64,000 nucleotides of DNA from Cribrihabitans_A pelagius (GTDB lineage: Bacteria; Pseudomonadota; Alphaproteobacteria; Rhodobacterales; Rhodobacteraceae), in assembly GCF_048820915.1 (NCBI RefSeq), contig NZ_JBMERR010000006.1, forward strand, positions 143,111 through 207,110, written 5' to 3'. Positions 1-8,302 of this stretch are shown here, piece by piece. The position numbers and the translations under genes are program-made. The notes below the pieces were generated by a model, which was not told the origin of the DNA, did not search any database, and saw only the letters and a program-made list of their open reading frames with translations. Positions within the stretch are counted from its first letter, which is position 1; each line of letters opens with the position of its first letter.

Positions 1-444
1 GACCACCTGGTGCCGGTGGGCAACGCGGAGGCAGCCGCGCGGCTGGTGCAGTGTTCGCTTCAGGAACTGGCGGGCGAGCGGCTCTTGCACCTTGAATCCG
101 AAGACAAGAGCTGGACCACCTGGGCCGACTGGTTCCGCCAGCTGGGCTACACCGGACCGCTGGCGCCGGGAGTGCGGGTCAACAACTACTCGGTTGCCTT
201 GCAGGCCGCTCAGGAAGGCGTCGGGCTGGCGCTTGGCTGGCAGCGTCTGCTGCGCCCGCTGCTCCAGAGCGGCCAGCTCACCCCGATTGGCCCGCATCTG
301 CTGCCCGCGCCGCATGGTTTCCACCTCGCGGGCCGCCCGGACGAAGACCTGCCGCCGGCGGCGCGCCTGCTGCGCGATTGGGTGATTGCCGCAGTGCGGC
401 AGGAGACGAATGAATCCATCTCACCCTGGAATGAGGTTTTCTGA
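1..444 (+). CDS. LysR-family transcriptional regulator, C-terminal part (partial)
   Basis: The reading frame is open from the first base, so the gene begins upstream of the window; about 147 C-terminal codons are present. The visible part fits the second half of a LysR substrate-binding domain. It contains a segment around NNYSVALQAAQEGVGLALGW, typical of the GcvA/choline-sulfate-type LysR proteins, and ends with a helical tail. The DNA-binding helix-turn-helix lies outside the window. It is on the same strand as, and 63 bp upstream of, the Rieske oxygenase gene, so it may regulate that gene; this is inference from position only. The family call is fairly firm; the ligand is unknown. Confidence 0.75.
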   Translation, partial: DHLVPVGNAEAAARLVQCSLQELAGERLLHLESEDKSWTTWADWFRQLGYTGPLAPGVRVNNYSVALQAAQEGVGLALGWQRLLRPLLQSGQLTPIGPHLLPAPHGFHLAGRPDEDLPPAARLLRDWVIAAVRQETNESISPWNEVF

Positions 445-507
445 TATTGAGCGAACCCCTCCGCTCCGTTCAATGGCGCAAATGCGTTGTAAGGGGAGGA
501 CCGCCAG

Positions 508-1662
508 ATGAACACGTTTTCCAAGCTTGCCCCGGTGATGGCGCCAGTGAACATCGCCAATGGCCTGCCGAATGAACACTACACCGACCCAGGGGTCTTT
601 GCCGAAGAACGCCAGGCGGTGCTCTTTGCGAATTGGTCCGGCATCGGCTTTGGCAAGGACCTGCCCGAGCCAGGCTATGCCAGGCCGGTCGACTTTCTCG
701 GCATGCCGCTGCTGGTGGTGCGGGACCGCGAAGGCGAGATCGGCGTCTTTCAGAACACCTGCCGCCACCGCGGCATGATCCTGGTCGACAAGCCCGGCAA
801 GCTGCGCGGTGCCATCCGCTGCCCCTATCACAGCTGGTGTTACGGGCTGGACGGCCGCCTGGTCTCCACCCCGCATGTGGGCGGGCCGGGCCAGAACAAG
901 CACGAGGACATCCGCCTGGACGAGTTGGGCCTGCACCGCATCCGCTCCCATGTCTGGCGCGACGTGATCTTCGTCAATGTGAGCGGCACCGCTCCGGCGT
1001 TCGAGGAAGCCCATGCCGATCTCTTGAAGCGCTGGCAGGAGTTCGACCAGCCCGTCTACGGCAGCGGCGAGGCCTCGGGTTTCAAGCTGGAGGTGCGGAC
1101 CAACTGGAAGCTTGCGGTCGAAAACTACTGCGAGAGCTATCACCTGCCTTGGGTGCATCCGGGTCTCAACAGCTATTCCCGGCTGGAGGATCACTACAAC
1201 ATCGAGGTGCCGGGCGCCTATTCCGGCCAGGGCACGCTGGTCTACCGCCAGCTGAAGGGCGAGGACGGCAAGGTATTTGCGGATTTCCCCGGCCTCGGGA
1301 CCCAGTGGGACGAAGGCGCCGAATATGTGGCTGTCTATCCGAATGTGCTCCTCGGCGTGCAGCGGGACCATGCCTTCGCCATCGTGCTGGAGCCGGTAGA
1401 CTGCGAAAACACCATCGAGCATATCGAGCTCTACTACTCCCAGCCCGCGGAGGAGACGCCGGAGCTCGTGGGGCTCAGGGCGGAGAACGCGCGGCTTTGG
1501 AAGACCGTCTTTGAAGAAGACGTCTTTGTCGTCGAAGGCATGCAGAAGGGCCGCCATGGCGCGCTGTTCGACGGGGGCCGGTTTTCTCCGGTGATGGACG
1601 GGCCGACGCACAACTTTCACGCCTGGGTGGCCGATCAGGTGACAAAGGGGCGGCAGGCATGA
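508..1662 (+). CDS. Rieske 2Fe-2S ring-hydroxylating/quaternary-amine oxygenase, alpha subunit
   Basis: A 384-residue protein. Its N-terminal Rieske domain has ligands C85, H87, C105 and H108 (CRHRG and CPYHSW motifs). Its C-terminal mononuclear-iron domain has the motif ENYCESYHLPWVH, giving H212 and H217 as iron ligands. E209 sits where classical dioxygenases carry the bridging Asp; a Glu here is known from carnitine oxygenase CntA and related enzymes. By family these proteins cleave or demethylate quaternary amines (carnitine, glycine betaine, stachydrine) with O2. A strong SD (aaggggagg) precedes ATG 508. The stop overlaps the next ALDH by 4 nt (ATGA), implying translational coupling. No ferredoxin reductase component lies nearby, so electrons must come from a partner encoded elsewhere. 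The exact substrate is not decided by the sequence. Confidence 0.85.
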   Translation: MNTFSKLAPVMAPVNIANGLPNEHYTDPGVFAEERQAVLFANWSGIGFGKDLPEPGYARPVDFLGMPLLVVRDREGEIGVFQNTCRHRGMILVDKPGKLRGAIRCPYHSWCYGLDGRLVSTPHVGGPGQNKHEDIRLDELGLHRIRSHVWRDVIFVNVSGTAPAFEEAHADLLKRWQEFDQPVYGSGEASGFKLEVRTNWKLAVENYCESYHLPWVHPGLNSYSRLEDHYNIEVPGAYSGQGTLVYRQLKGEDGKVFADFPGLGTQWDEGAEYVAVYPNVLLGVQRDHAFAIVLEPVDCENTIEHIELYYSQPAEETPELVGLRAENARLWKTVFEEDVFVVEGMQKGRHGALFDGGRFSPVMDGPTHNFHAWVADQVTKGRQA

Positions 1663-3110
1663 GCGGTTTTCTGTCGGATGGGCTGGCGCGGAATTTTGTA
1701 GCCGGCAGTTGGGTCGAAGGCGACGGCGGTAAGCACATCGCGGTGGCGGACCCCGGAAACGAATCCCATCTGGCCGATTCCGCGCTCGCAGGGGAGGAAA
1801 GCCTCTCCCGCGCGCTTGAGGCCGCGCGCGCCAGTGTCCGTCGCGGCGATCTTTCTGGCATGCGCCCCGCCGCACGGGGGCAGATGATGCAGCGGGTCGC
1901 GGCGGAAATCCGGGGGATCGCGGCCGAGGGCGCGGAGGTCTTATGCCGGGAAAGCGGCAAATCCCTCAGCGCCGCCCAGGATGAATTCGAAGAAGCGGCG
2001 CAGTACTTCGAATATTACGGCGGTGTGGCCGACAAGATCGAGGGCAAAGCGATTCCGCTTGGCCCGGAATACGCCGACTATACTATTTATGAGCCGCATG
2101 GCGTCTCCGCCCAGATCGTGCCCTGGAACTTCCCCGTGTCGATCGCCGCGCGTTCGCTGGCGCCGGCGCTGGCGGCGGGCAATTCGGTGATTGTGAAATC
2201 GCCGGAGCTGGACCCTCTGGCGCTCTCGATGCTGGGGCTGGCGCTGCAGCGGGCGGAGGTGCCGGAGGGCGCGGTCTCGATCCTGAACGGCATCGGCGCG
2301 GAGCTTGGCGCGCGCCTGGTGGCAAGCCCGGACGTGGATCAGATCGTCTTCACCGGCTCGGTTGCGACCGGGCAGGCGGTGCTGCACGCGGCGGCGGAGA
2401 CGGTTACGCCCGCGCTGATGGAGCTGGGCGGCAAGTCCGCCGCGGTGGTGTTCGAAGACGCGGGCCTGGATACGCTGATGTCGAGCCTTGAAAGCGGCAT
2501 CTTCTACCACGCCGGGCAGGTCTGCTCCGCGATGTCGCGGGTGCTGGTGCATCGCTCTCTTTACGATGAAGCGGTGGAGCGCGCCGCCGCTCTGGCGGAG
2601 GGGCTGAGCGTCGGGCACGGGCTGGACAATCCGGGCCTCACGCCGGTGATTTCCGCCGCGCAGCTTGACCGGATCGAAACCCTCACCGCGGGCGCCCGGC
2701 AAGCGGGCGCGCGGGTGGCAGCCGGGGGCGCGCGGCTGGAGCGCGAAGGCCACTTCATGGCGGCGACGATATTGGCCGATGTGGACCCGCAGGCCCGGGT
2801 GGCGCAGGAGGAGATCTTCGGCCCCGTCACCTGCTTCGCTCCGTTCGACACCGAAGCGGAGGCCATCGCCATCGCCAACGGCACCCAATTCGGGCTGGTG
2901 GCAGGCGTCTTCACCCGTGATCTGGCGCGCGCGCACCGGGTGGCGCAGCGGCTGCGGGCGGGGCAGGTCTTTGTCAACGAATGGTTTGCCGGCGGCATCG
3001 CCACCCCTTTTGGCGGCATCGGAAAATCCGGCTTTGGCCGCGAGAAGGGTTTGGAAGCGCTTTATAACTACGTGTGCACCAAGAACATCGCGATCTCGCT
3101 GAAAGGCTGA
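1659..3110 (+). CDS. NAD(P)+-dependent aldehyde dehydrogenase
   Basis: A 483-residue member of the ALDH superfamily of normal length. Visible hallmarks are VPWNFPVSIAARSLAPAL (cofactor-binding region), FTGSVATGQAV, the general-base motif MELGGKSAAV, the catalytic cysteine in YHAGQVCSAMSR, and the C-terminal EEIFGPV and PFGGIGKSGFGREKG motifs. The gene overlaps the upstream Rieske oxygenase by 4 nt and is followed after 2 bp by a small gene, so all three form one operon. A likely role is oxidation of an aldehyde released by the oxygenase. A CntA-like cleavage of carnitine would give malic semialdehyde and a demethylation would give formaldehyde, but the substrate is inferred, not shown. Confidence 0.9.
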   Translation: MSGFLSDGLARNFVAGSWVEGDGGKHIAVADPGNESHLADSALAGEESLSRALEAARASVRRGDLSGMRPAARGQMMQRVAAEIRGIAAEGAEVLCRESGKSLSAAQDEFEEAAQYFEYYGGVADKIEGKAIPLGPEYADYTIYEPHGVSAQIVPWNFPVSIAARSLAPALAAGNSVIVKSPELDPLALSMLGLALQRAEVPEGAVSILNGIGAELGARLVASPDVDQIVFTGSVATGQAVLHAAAETVTPALMELGGKSAAVVFEDAGLDTLMSSLESGIFYHAGQVCSAMSRVLVHRSLYDEAVERAAALAEGLSVGHGLDNPGLTPVISAAQLDRIETLTAGARQAGARVAAGGARLEREGHFMAATILADVDPQARVAQEEIFGPVTCFAPFDTEAEAIAIANGTQFGLVAGVFTRDLARAHRVAQRLRAGQVFVNEWFAGGIATPFGGIGKSGFGREKGLEALYNYVCTKNIAISLKG

Positions 3111-3112
3111 GC

Positions 3113-3367
3113 ATGGAACGCGCTGAGCTAGACAGGGTTGATCTGGACGGGGCCTTGCTGAAGGCTCACGCGGGTCACGACCTGCCAGCGCTTGTGCGGC
3201 TCTACACCGTGGCAGGCGACAGGGCGGAGGCCGAAGGCAATATCGATGCGGCCTGTTTCTACCTGACCCATGCCTTTGTCTTTGCGCTGGAGGCGGGTGC
3301 GCCGGAGGCGGATGCGCTCAACCGCCGGCTGGCTGCGCGGGGGCGGGCGCACCTGCTGGCTCTCTAG
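3113..3367 (+). CDS. Small hypothetical protein of the oxygenase/ALDH operon
   Basis: 84 residues starting at ATG 3113, only 2 bp after the ALDH stop; an in-frame start at 3074 would lie inside the ALDH and is rejected. The protein is almost entirely predicted helix, rich in Ala, Leu and Glu, with the segment DIDAACFYLTHAFVFALEAG; there is no signal peptide or cysteine motif. It carries no recognised catalytic motif. Its tight placement suggests it is co-translated with, and serves, the Rieske/ALDH pathway, perhaps as an accessory or assembly protein. I do not recognise a named family. Confidence 0.65.
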   Translation: MERAELDRVDLDGALLKAHAGHDLPALVRLYTVAGDRAEAEGNIDAACFYLTHAFVFALEAGAPEADALNRRLAARGRAHLLAL

Positions 3368-3553
3368 CCAGCGCATTGGCGCGGGGGGGAGGGGGCTTAT
3401 GCGCCGCCTTCTGGACGCGATGCAGCAGCGCGTCCGCCAAAACCTGAATTCCCTCAGCATCCGGCCGCAAGAAATTGCCCCGCCAGAAGCGGCGTGCTCT
3501 TGCCATTTGGCGCCAAATTTGGTTCCAGTGCCCGTGGAAATCAGGCCGGGCTG

Positions 3554-3586
3554 GGCTGCATTGGATCGCCAGGATCCAATGCAGCC
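3554..3586. terminator. Perfect 14-bp stem-loop between the ALDH operon and nqrA
   Basis: Arms 3554-3567 and 3573-3586 are exact reverse complements (arm GGCTGCATTGGATC), separated by the 5-nt loop GCCAG. It lies in the 294-bp gap between the small gene ending at 3367 and nqrA at 3662. There is no clean U-tract, only a T-rich stretch afterwards, so it could be a terminator/3'-stabilising structure for the upstream operon or a protein-binding palindrome ahead of nqr. The rest of the gap shows no gene. Confidence 0.5.
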
Positions 3587-3661
3587 GTTCGCTTTGTTTC
3601 CACCGCCGGAAGCAGATAAGAACCGCCACGGGAATCGGCCTCGGAAGGACGTAGCGCAGAT

Positions 3662-5005
3662 ATGAAAACATTTAACTTGAAAAGGGGGCTGGATCTGCCT
3701 GTTGCGGGCGCGCCCGAGCAGAGAATTCATCCCGGCCCGGCCATCACTTCGGTGGCGGTTCTGGGGCCCGACTACCTGGGGCTGAAACCGCGCATGCTGG
3801 TGCAGGAGGGCGAAGAGGTCCGCCGCGGCACGCCGCTGTTCTGCCACAAGGACGCGCCCGAGGCGATGATGGTGGCACCGGTCTCCGGTAAGATCACCGC
3901 GATCAACCGCGGCGCCCGCCGGGTGCTGCAAAGCGTGGCGATCGAGGTGAGCGACGCCGAGGACAAGGGTCTGGACTTCTCTGCCACCGGCAACGCCGAT
4001 ACTGCCGAAGGCCTGACCGAAAAGCTCTGCGCCGCCGGTCTCTGGACCTCCTTCCTGACCCGTCCCTATTCCAAGATGCCGAAGCCGGGCACCAGGCCCG
4101 ACGCGATCTTCGTCAGCGCGATGGACAGCGAGCCGCTGGCGCCTGATGCCGCGCTGATCATCGAAGATGCGCGCGACGCTTTCGAGACGGGCTTGAAGGC
4201 CATAACCCTGTTGACCGACGGCCCCACCTTCCTGTGCCAGAAGGCAGGCGACAGCATCCCCGGCGCCGATTTCGCCGGTGTGGAAGCTGCGGCCTTTGAC
4301 GGGCCGCACCCCGCAGGCCTGGCCGGCACCCATATTCATTTCCTGCATCCGCTGGCCTCCGACAGCATGGTTTGGACGATCTCCTTCCAGGATGTGATTG
4401 CCATCGGCCGCCTGCTGATGACCGGCCACCTGGACCCGCGCGTAGTAATAGCGCTCTCCGGCCCCGCCGCGCGCGAACCGCGCCTGGTCCGCACCGTCAT
4501 GGGCGCCTCCACCGAGGAACTGACCCGCGGCGAGATCGCAGTGGACGGCCTGGTGCGGGTGATTTCCGGTTCGATCCTGTCAGGCCGCCAGGCCGCGGGG
4601 CCGCTGGCCTACTTGGGGCGCTTTGCCCGCCAGGTCGCCATCATCGAGGAAGACCACGTGCAGCACCCGATGGGCTGGATCCGGCCGATGCCGTCCAAGT
4701 TCGCGGTGCAGCCGGTGCTGGGCTCGGCGCTGTCGAAAAAACTGTTCAACCTGACCAGCAACCTCAACGGCGGCCGCCGGGCGATGGTGCCCACCGGCAC
4801 CTTCGAGCGGCTGATGCCGCAGGACTACCTGCCGACGCAGCTGTTGCGCGCGCTTCTGGTGATGGACACCGATACCGCTCAGGCGCTTGGCGCGCTGGAG
4901 CTGGACGAAGAGGATCTCGGCCTCGTGGGCTTTGCCTGTCCGGCCAAGTATGAATACGGGCAGGCGCTGCGCGACTGCCTGACCAAGATTGAAAAGGAGG
5001 GCTGA
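3662..5005 (+). CDS. nqrA: Na+-translocating NADH:quinone reductase subunit A
   Basis: 447 residues, matching the usual NqrA length. The N-terminus (KRGLDLPVAG, then VLGPDYLGLKPRMLVQEGE) is characteristic. NqrA is the large cytoplasmic subunit associated with quinone chemistry in the six-subunit Na+-NQR, which oxidises NADH, reduces ubiquinone and pumps Na+ outward. It is the first gene of nqrABCDEF, which is transcribed without internal gaps larger than 17 bp. The SD is a moderately placed GGAAGGA (3643-3649). NQR is widespread in marine gammaproteobacteria and occurs in roseobacters. Identification is secure because all six subunits follow in the canonical order. Confidence 0.96.
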   Translation: MKTFNLKRGLDLPVAGAPEQRIHPGPAITSVAVLGPDYLGLKPRMLVQEGEEVRRGTPLFCHKDAPEAMMVAPVSGKITAINRGARRVLQSVAIEVSDAEDKGLDFSATGNADTAEGLTEKLCAAGLWTSFLTRPYSKMPKPGTRPDAIFVSAMDSEPLAPDAALIIEDARDAFETGLKAITLLTDGPTFLCQKAGDSIPGADFAGVEAAAFDGPHPAGLAGTHIHFLHPLASDSMVWTISFQDVIAIGRLLMTGHLDPRVVIALSGPAAREPRLVRTVMGASTEELTRGEIAVDGLVRVISGSILSGRQAAGPLAYLGRFARQVAIIEEDHVQHPMGWIRPMPSKFAVQPVLGSALSKKLFNLTSNLNGGRRAMVPTGTFERLMPQDYLPTQLLRALLVMDTDTAQALGALELDEEDLGLVGFACPAKYEYGQALRDCLTKIEKEG

Positions 5006-5010
5006 GCCGG

Positions 5011-6219
5011 ATGGGATTGCGCAGCTTCTTTGACCGGATCGAGCCGCACTTCGAGAAGGGCGGCAGATACGAAAAGCTTTTTCCTGTTTACGAGATGGTG
5101 GAAAGCTTCCTCTACACGCCGAAAACCGTGACGTCTGTGGCGCCGCATGCCCGCTCCTACATCGACATGAAGCGGATCATGACCTACGTGGTGATCGCCA
5201 CCATCCCCTGCATCCTGTGGGGCATGTGGAACACCGGCTACCAGAACAACTCCGCGATTGCGATGCTGGGGGCCGACTCTGCCACCGGCTGGCGCGTTGC
5301 GGTGCTGCATACGCTTGGCATTTCGCTCGATGCGTCGAACCCGCTGGCCAATATCGCGCATGGGTTCCTCTACTTCCTGCCGATCTACGTGGTGACGCTG
5401 GTTGCCGGCGGCATCTTCGAAGTCCTCTTCGCCACCGTGCGCGGGCATGAGGTGAACGAGGGCTTCCTGGTGACCTCGATGCTCTATGCGCTGATCCTGC
5501 CGGCCTCGACGCCGCTGTGGCAGGTGGCGCTTGGCATCATCTTTGGCGTGGTAATCGGCAAGGAGGTCTTTGGCGGCACCGGCAAGAACTTCCTGAACCC
5601 GGCGCTCACCGGCCGGGCATTCCTGTATTTCGCCTATCCCGCCAACATGTCCGGCGACGCGATCTGGACGCCGGTCGACGGCTTCTCCGGCGCGACCGCG
5701 CTGGCGGTCTCGGCATCCGACGGCTACCAGGCGCTGGCGGCCGAAGGCATCACCTGGGCTGATGCCTTCTTCGGCATGATCCAGGGCAGCTTTGGCGAAA
5801 CCTCGACGCTGGCCTGTGCCATCGGGCTGGTGTTCCTGCTTGCCACCAGGATTGCCAACTGGCGCCTGGTCGCAGGCTGTCTGGGCGGGATGATCGGCTT
5901 CTCGCTGCTCCTGAACCTGATCGGCTCCGAGACAAACCCGATGTTCGCCATGCCCTGGTACTGGCACCTGGTGCTGGGCGGCTATGCCTTCGGTCTCGTC
6001 TTCATGGTGACCGAGCCGGTCTCGGCCAGCCACACCAACATGGGCCGCCTTATTTACGGCGCGCTGATCGGGATGATGGTGGTGCTGATCCGCGTGATCA
6101 ACCCGGCCTTCCCGGAAGGCATGATGCTTGCGATCCTGTTCGGCAACGTCTTTGCACCGCTGATCGATTACTTCGTCGTGCAGGCAAACATCAAACGGAG
6201 GGCGCGCCGCCATGTCTGA
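5011..6219 (+). CDS. nqrB: Na+-NQR subunit B, FMN-bearing membrane subunit
   Basis: 402 residues with many hydrophobic segments (for example FLYFLPIYVVTLVAGG and ILFGNVFAPLIDYFVV). The flavinylation site is visible as DGFSGATAL, with T229 the residue expected to receive covalent FMN by a phosphoester bond from ApbE; the motif matches the canonical SGAT. NqrB holds the Na+/quinone pathway in the membrane together with D and E. It begins 5 bp after nqrA and overlaps nqrC by 8 nt. The apbE gene needed for its modification lies at 10601 in this window. Confidence 0.96.
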   Translation: MGLRSFFDRIEPHFEKGGRYEKLFPVYEMVESFLYTPKTVTSVAPHARSYIDMKRIMTYVVIATIPCILWGMWNTGYQNNSAIAMLGADSATGWRVAVLHTLGISLDASNPLANIAHGFLYFLPIYVVTLVAGGIFEVLFATVRGHEVNEGFLVTSMLYALILPASTPLWQVALGIIFGVVIGKEVFGGTGKNFLNPALTGRAFLYFAYPANMSGDAIWTPVDGFSGATALAVSASDGYQALAAEGITWADAFFGMIQGSFGETSTLACAIGLVFLLATRIANWRLVAGCLGGMIGFSLLLNLIGSETNPMFAMPWYWHLVLGGYAFGLVFMVTEPVSASHTNMGRLIYGALIGMMVVLIRVINPAFPEGMMLAILFGNVFAPLIDYFVVQANIKRRARRHV

Positions 6220-7024
6220 GACGCAGACTCCTGAACCCAAGGGCCTGATCGGCCGCTTCCTCGCCGCGTCGCCGGACTCGGTGGGCAAGACCGTCTTTGT
6301 CGCGGTCGCCGTCTGCCTCGTCGCCTCGATGATCGTGTCGGCCGCCGCCGTATCGCTGCGGCCCGTCCAGGAGGCCAACAAGCTGCGCGATAAGCAGCTG
6401 AACATCCTGCAGGTCGCGGGCCTCTACGAGCCGGGCCGGGACGTGGCCGAAGCCTTCCAGGCGTTCGAGCCGAAGGTGCTGGAGCTGGAAACCGGCACTT
6501 TCACCGACCGCTTCGACCCGGCCGAGTTCGACGATCTGGCCGCCGCGCAGGACCCCGAGATCAGCCGCCCGCTTGAGGACGACCCGGCGGGCATCGGCCG
6601 CCAGTCGCTCTACAAGACGATCTACCTGCTGCGCGACGAGGCCGGCGCGCTCGACAAGGTCATCCTGCCGGTGCACGGCTACGGGTTGTGGTCGACGCTG
6701 TATGGCTACATCGCGCTGGAAGAGAACGGCAACGACATCTTTGGCTTGCAGTTCTACCAGCACGGCGAAACCCCGGGCCTCGGCGCTGAGGTCGACAACC
6801 CGCGCTGGAAGGTGCTGTGGCGTGACAAGAAGCTGCGCGACGACGAGGACACGCTGCAAATTTCCGTGTCCAAAAACCCGCCCGCGGCCGGCCCCGAATA
6901 CCACGTCGACGCGCTGGCAGGCGCGACCCTGACCACCGTGGGTGTCGACAACCTGCTGAAGTTCTGGATGGGCGAGGAGGGCTATGCACCCTTCCTGAAA
7001 GCCCTGCGCGAGGGAGGCATCTGA
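6212..7024 (+). CDS. nqrC: Na+-NQR subunit C, FMN-bearing periplasmic subunit
   Basis: 270 residues: one N-terminal membrane anchor (about residues 28-48, VFVAVAVCLVASMIVSAAA) followed by a soluble FMN-binding domain. The flavin attachment motif is DALAGATLTT, with T239 as the acceptor. The position before GAT is Ala instead of the more usual Ser/Thr, a small deviation. NqrC carries electrons between the membrane flavin/iron site and NqrB. Its start overlaps nqrB by 8 nt and its TGA overlaps the nqrD ATG by one base, so the subunits are translationally coupled. Confidence 0.95.
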   Translation: MSETQTPEPKGLIGRFLAASPDSVGKTVFVAVAVCLVASMIVSAAAVSLRPVQEANKLRDKQLNILQVAGLYEPGRDVAEAFQAFEPKVLELETGTFTDRFDPAEFDDLAAAQDPEISRPLEDDPAGIGRQSLYKTIYLLRDEAGALDKVILPVHGYGLWSTLYGYIALEENGNDIFGLQFYQHGETPGLGAEVDNPRWKVLWRDKKLRDDEDTLQISVSKNPPAAGPEYHVDALAGATLTTVGVDNLLKFWMGEEGYAPFLKALREGGI

Positions 7025-7677
7025 TGGCTCAGTCCAAGAAGGAAATGCTGATCGACCCGCTGGTCGACAACAACCCGATCACCCTGCAGGTGCTGGGCAT
7101 CTGCTCGGCGCTGGCGGTGACATCGTCGCTGCAGGTGGCCTTTGTGATGACGCTTGCGGTGACCTTCGTGACCGCGTTTTCGTCGATGTTCATCTCGATC
7201 CTGCGCAACCAGATCCCGGGCTCGATCCGGATCATCGTGCAGATGGTGATCATCGCCTCGCTGGTGATCCTAGTGGACCAGGTGCTGAAGGCCTATGCCT
7301 TTGATATCTCGAAGACGCTTTCGGTCTTCGTCGGCCTGATCATCACCAACTGCATCGTGATGGGCCGCGCCGAAGCCTTCGCCATGAAGAACCCGCCCGC
7401 GGCGTCCTTCATCGACGGTCTGGGCAACGGCCTCGGCTACGGGCTGATCCTGATGCTGGTCGGCTTCATCCGCGAGCTGTTCGGCGCGGGCTCGCTGTTC
7501 GGCGTCACCATCATGGAAACCGTGAACAACGGCGGCTGGTACATGCCGAACGGCCTGCTGCTGCTGCCGCCCTCGGCCTTCTTCGTGATCGGCCTGCTGA
7601 TCTGGGGCTTCCGCACCTGGAAGCCGAACCAGGTCGAAGAACGTGAATTCAAGATCCAGAGGGTGGAGGCGCACTGA
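7024..7677 (+). CDS. nqrD: Na+-NQR subunit D, integral membrane
   Basis: 217 residues with about six hydrophobic helices. The segment KEMLIDPLVDNNPITLQVLG at the N-terminus and the NCIVMGRAEAFAM motif are typical of NqrD/RnfE proteins. In NQR, the D and E subunits form a pseudo-symmetric pair that carries an iron centre between conserved cysteines in the membrane; one such Cys is visible in TNCIVMGR. The start overlaps the nqrC stop by one base and its stop overlaps nqrE by one base. Confidence 0.95.
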   Translation: MAQSKKEMLIDPLVDNNPITLQVLGICSALAVTSSLQVAFVMTLAVTFVTAFSSMFISILRNQIPGSIRIIVQMVIIASLVILVDQVLKAYAFDISKTLSVFVGLIITNCIVMGRAEAFAMKNPPAASFIDGLGNGLGYGLILMLVGFIRELFGAGSLFGVTIMETVNNGGWYMPNGLLLLPPSAFFVIGLLIWGFRTWKPNQVEEREFKIQRVEAH

Positions 7678-8285
7678 TGGAAGGGCTGATCTCGCTGGCC
7701 GTAAAGGCCGTCTTTGTCGAAAACCTGGCGCTGTCCTTCTTCCTGGGCATGTGTACCTTCATCGCGGTGTCGAAAAAGATCTCGACCGCGCTGGGGCTGG
7801 GGATCTCGGTCATGGTGGTGCAGGCCATCACCGTGCCTGCCAACAACCTGCTGCTCACTTACCTGCTGAAACCCGGCGCGCTGGCCTGGGCGGGCTTCCC
7901 GGATGTGGACCTCACCTTCCTCGGCCTGATCTCCTACATCGGGGTGATCGCGGCGATGGTGCAGATCCTGGAGATGATCCTCGATAAGTATTTCCCGCCG
8001 CTCTACAACGCGCTGGGGATCTTCCTGCCGCTGATCACGGTGAACTGCGCGATCCTTGGCGGTTCGCTGTTCATGGTGGAACGCGACTACAACTTCGCCG
8101 AGGCGGCCACTTACGGCCTGTCCTCCGGCTTCGGCTGGGCGCTGGCAATCACCGCAATGGCGGGCGTGCGCGAGAAGCTGAAATATTCCGACGTGCCGGA
8201 CGGCCTGCAGGGCCTGGGCATCACCTTCATCACCGCGGGTCTGATGGCGATGGCCTTCATGTCCTTCAGCGGCGTCAAACTGTAA
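7677..8285 (+). CDS. nqrE: Na+-NQR subunit E, integral membrane
   Basis: 202 residues, polytopic. It begins with the characteristic SLAVKAVFVENLALSFFLGM and contains the conserved VNCAILGGSLF motif, whose cysteine contributes to the membrane iron centre shared with NqrD. It shares a one-base overlap with nqrD and is followed after 17 bp by nqrF. Length and motifs match the family, and the paired NqrD homologue lies directly upstream. Confidence 0.95.
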   Translation: MEGLISLAVKAVFVENLALSFFLGMCTFIAVSKKISTALGLGISVMVVQAITVPANNLLLTYLLKPGALAWAGFPDVDLTFLGLISYIGVIAAMVQILEMILDKYFPPLYNALGIFLPLITVNCAILGGSLFMVERDYNFAEAATYGLSSGFGWALAITAMAGVREKLKYSDVPDGLQGLGITFITAGLMAMAFMSFSGVKL

Positions 8286-8302
8286 CGGAGAGCGCGCAAG
8301 AC

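Noticed and set aside
4879..6405. 508-codon minus-strand open frame
   Set aside because: Antisense to nqrB/nqrC; His-, Asp- and Gln-rich composition with no domain.
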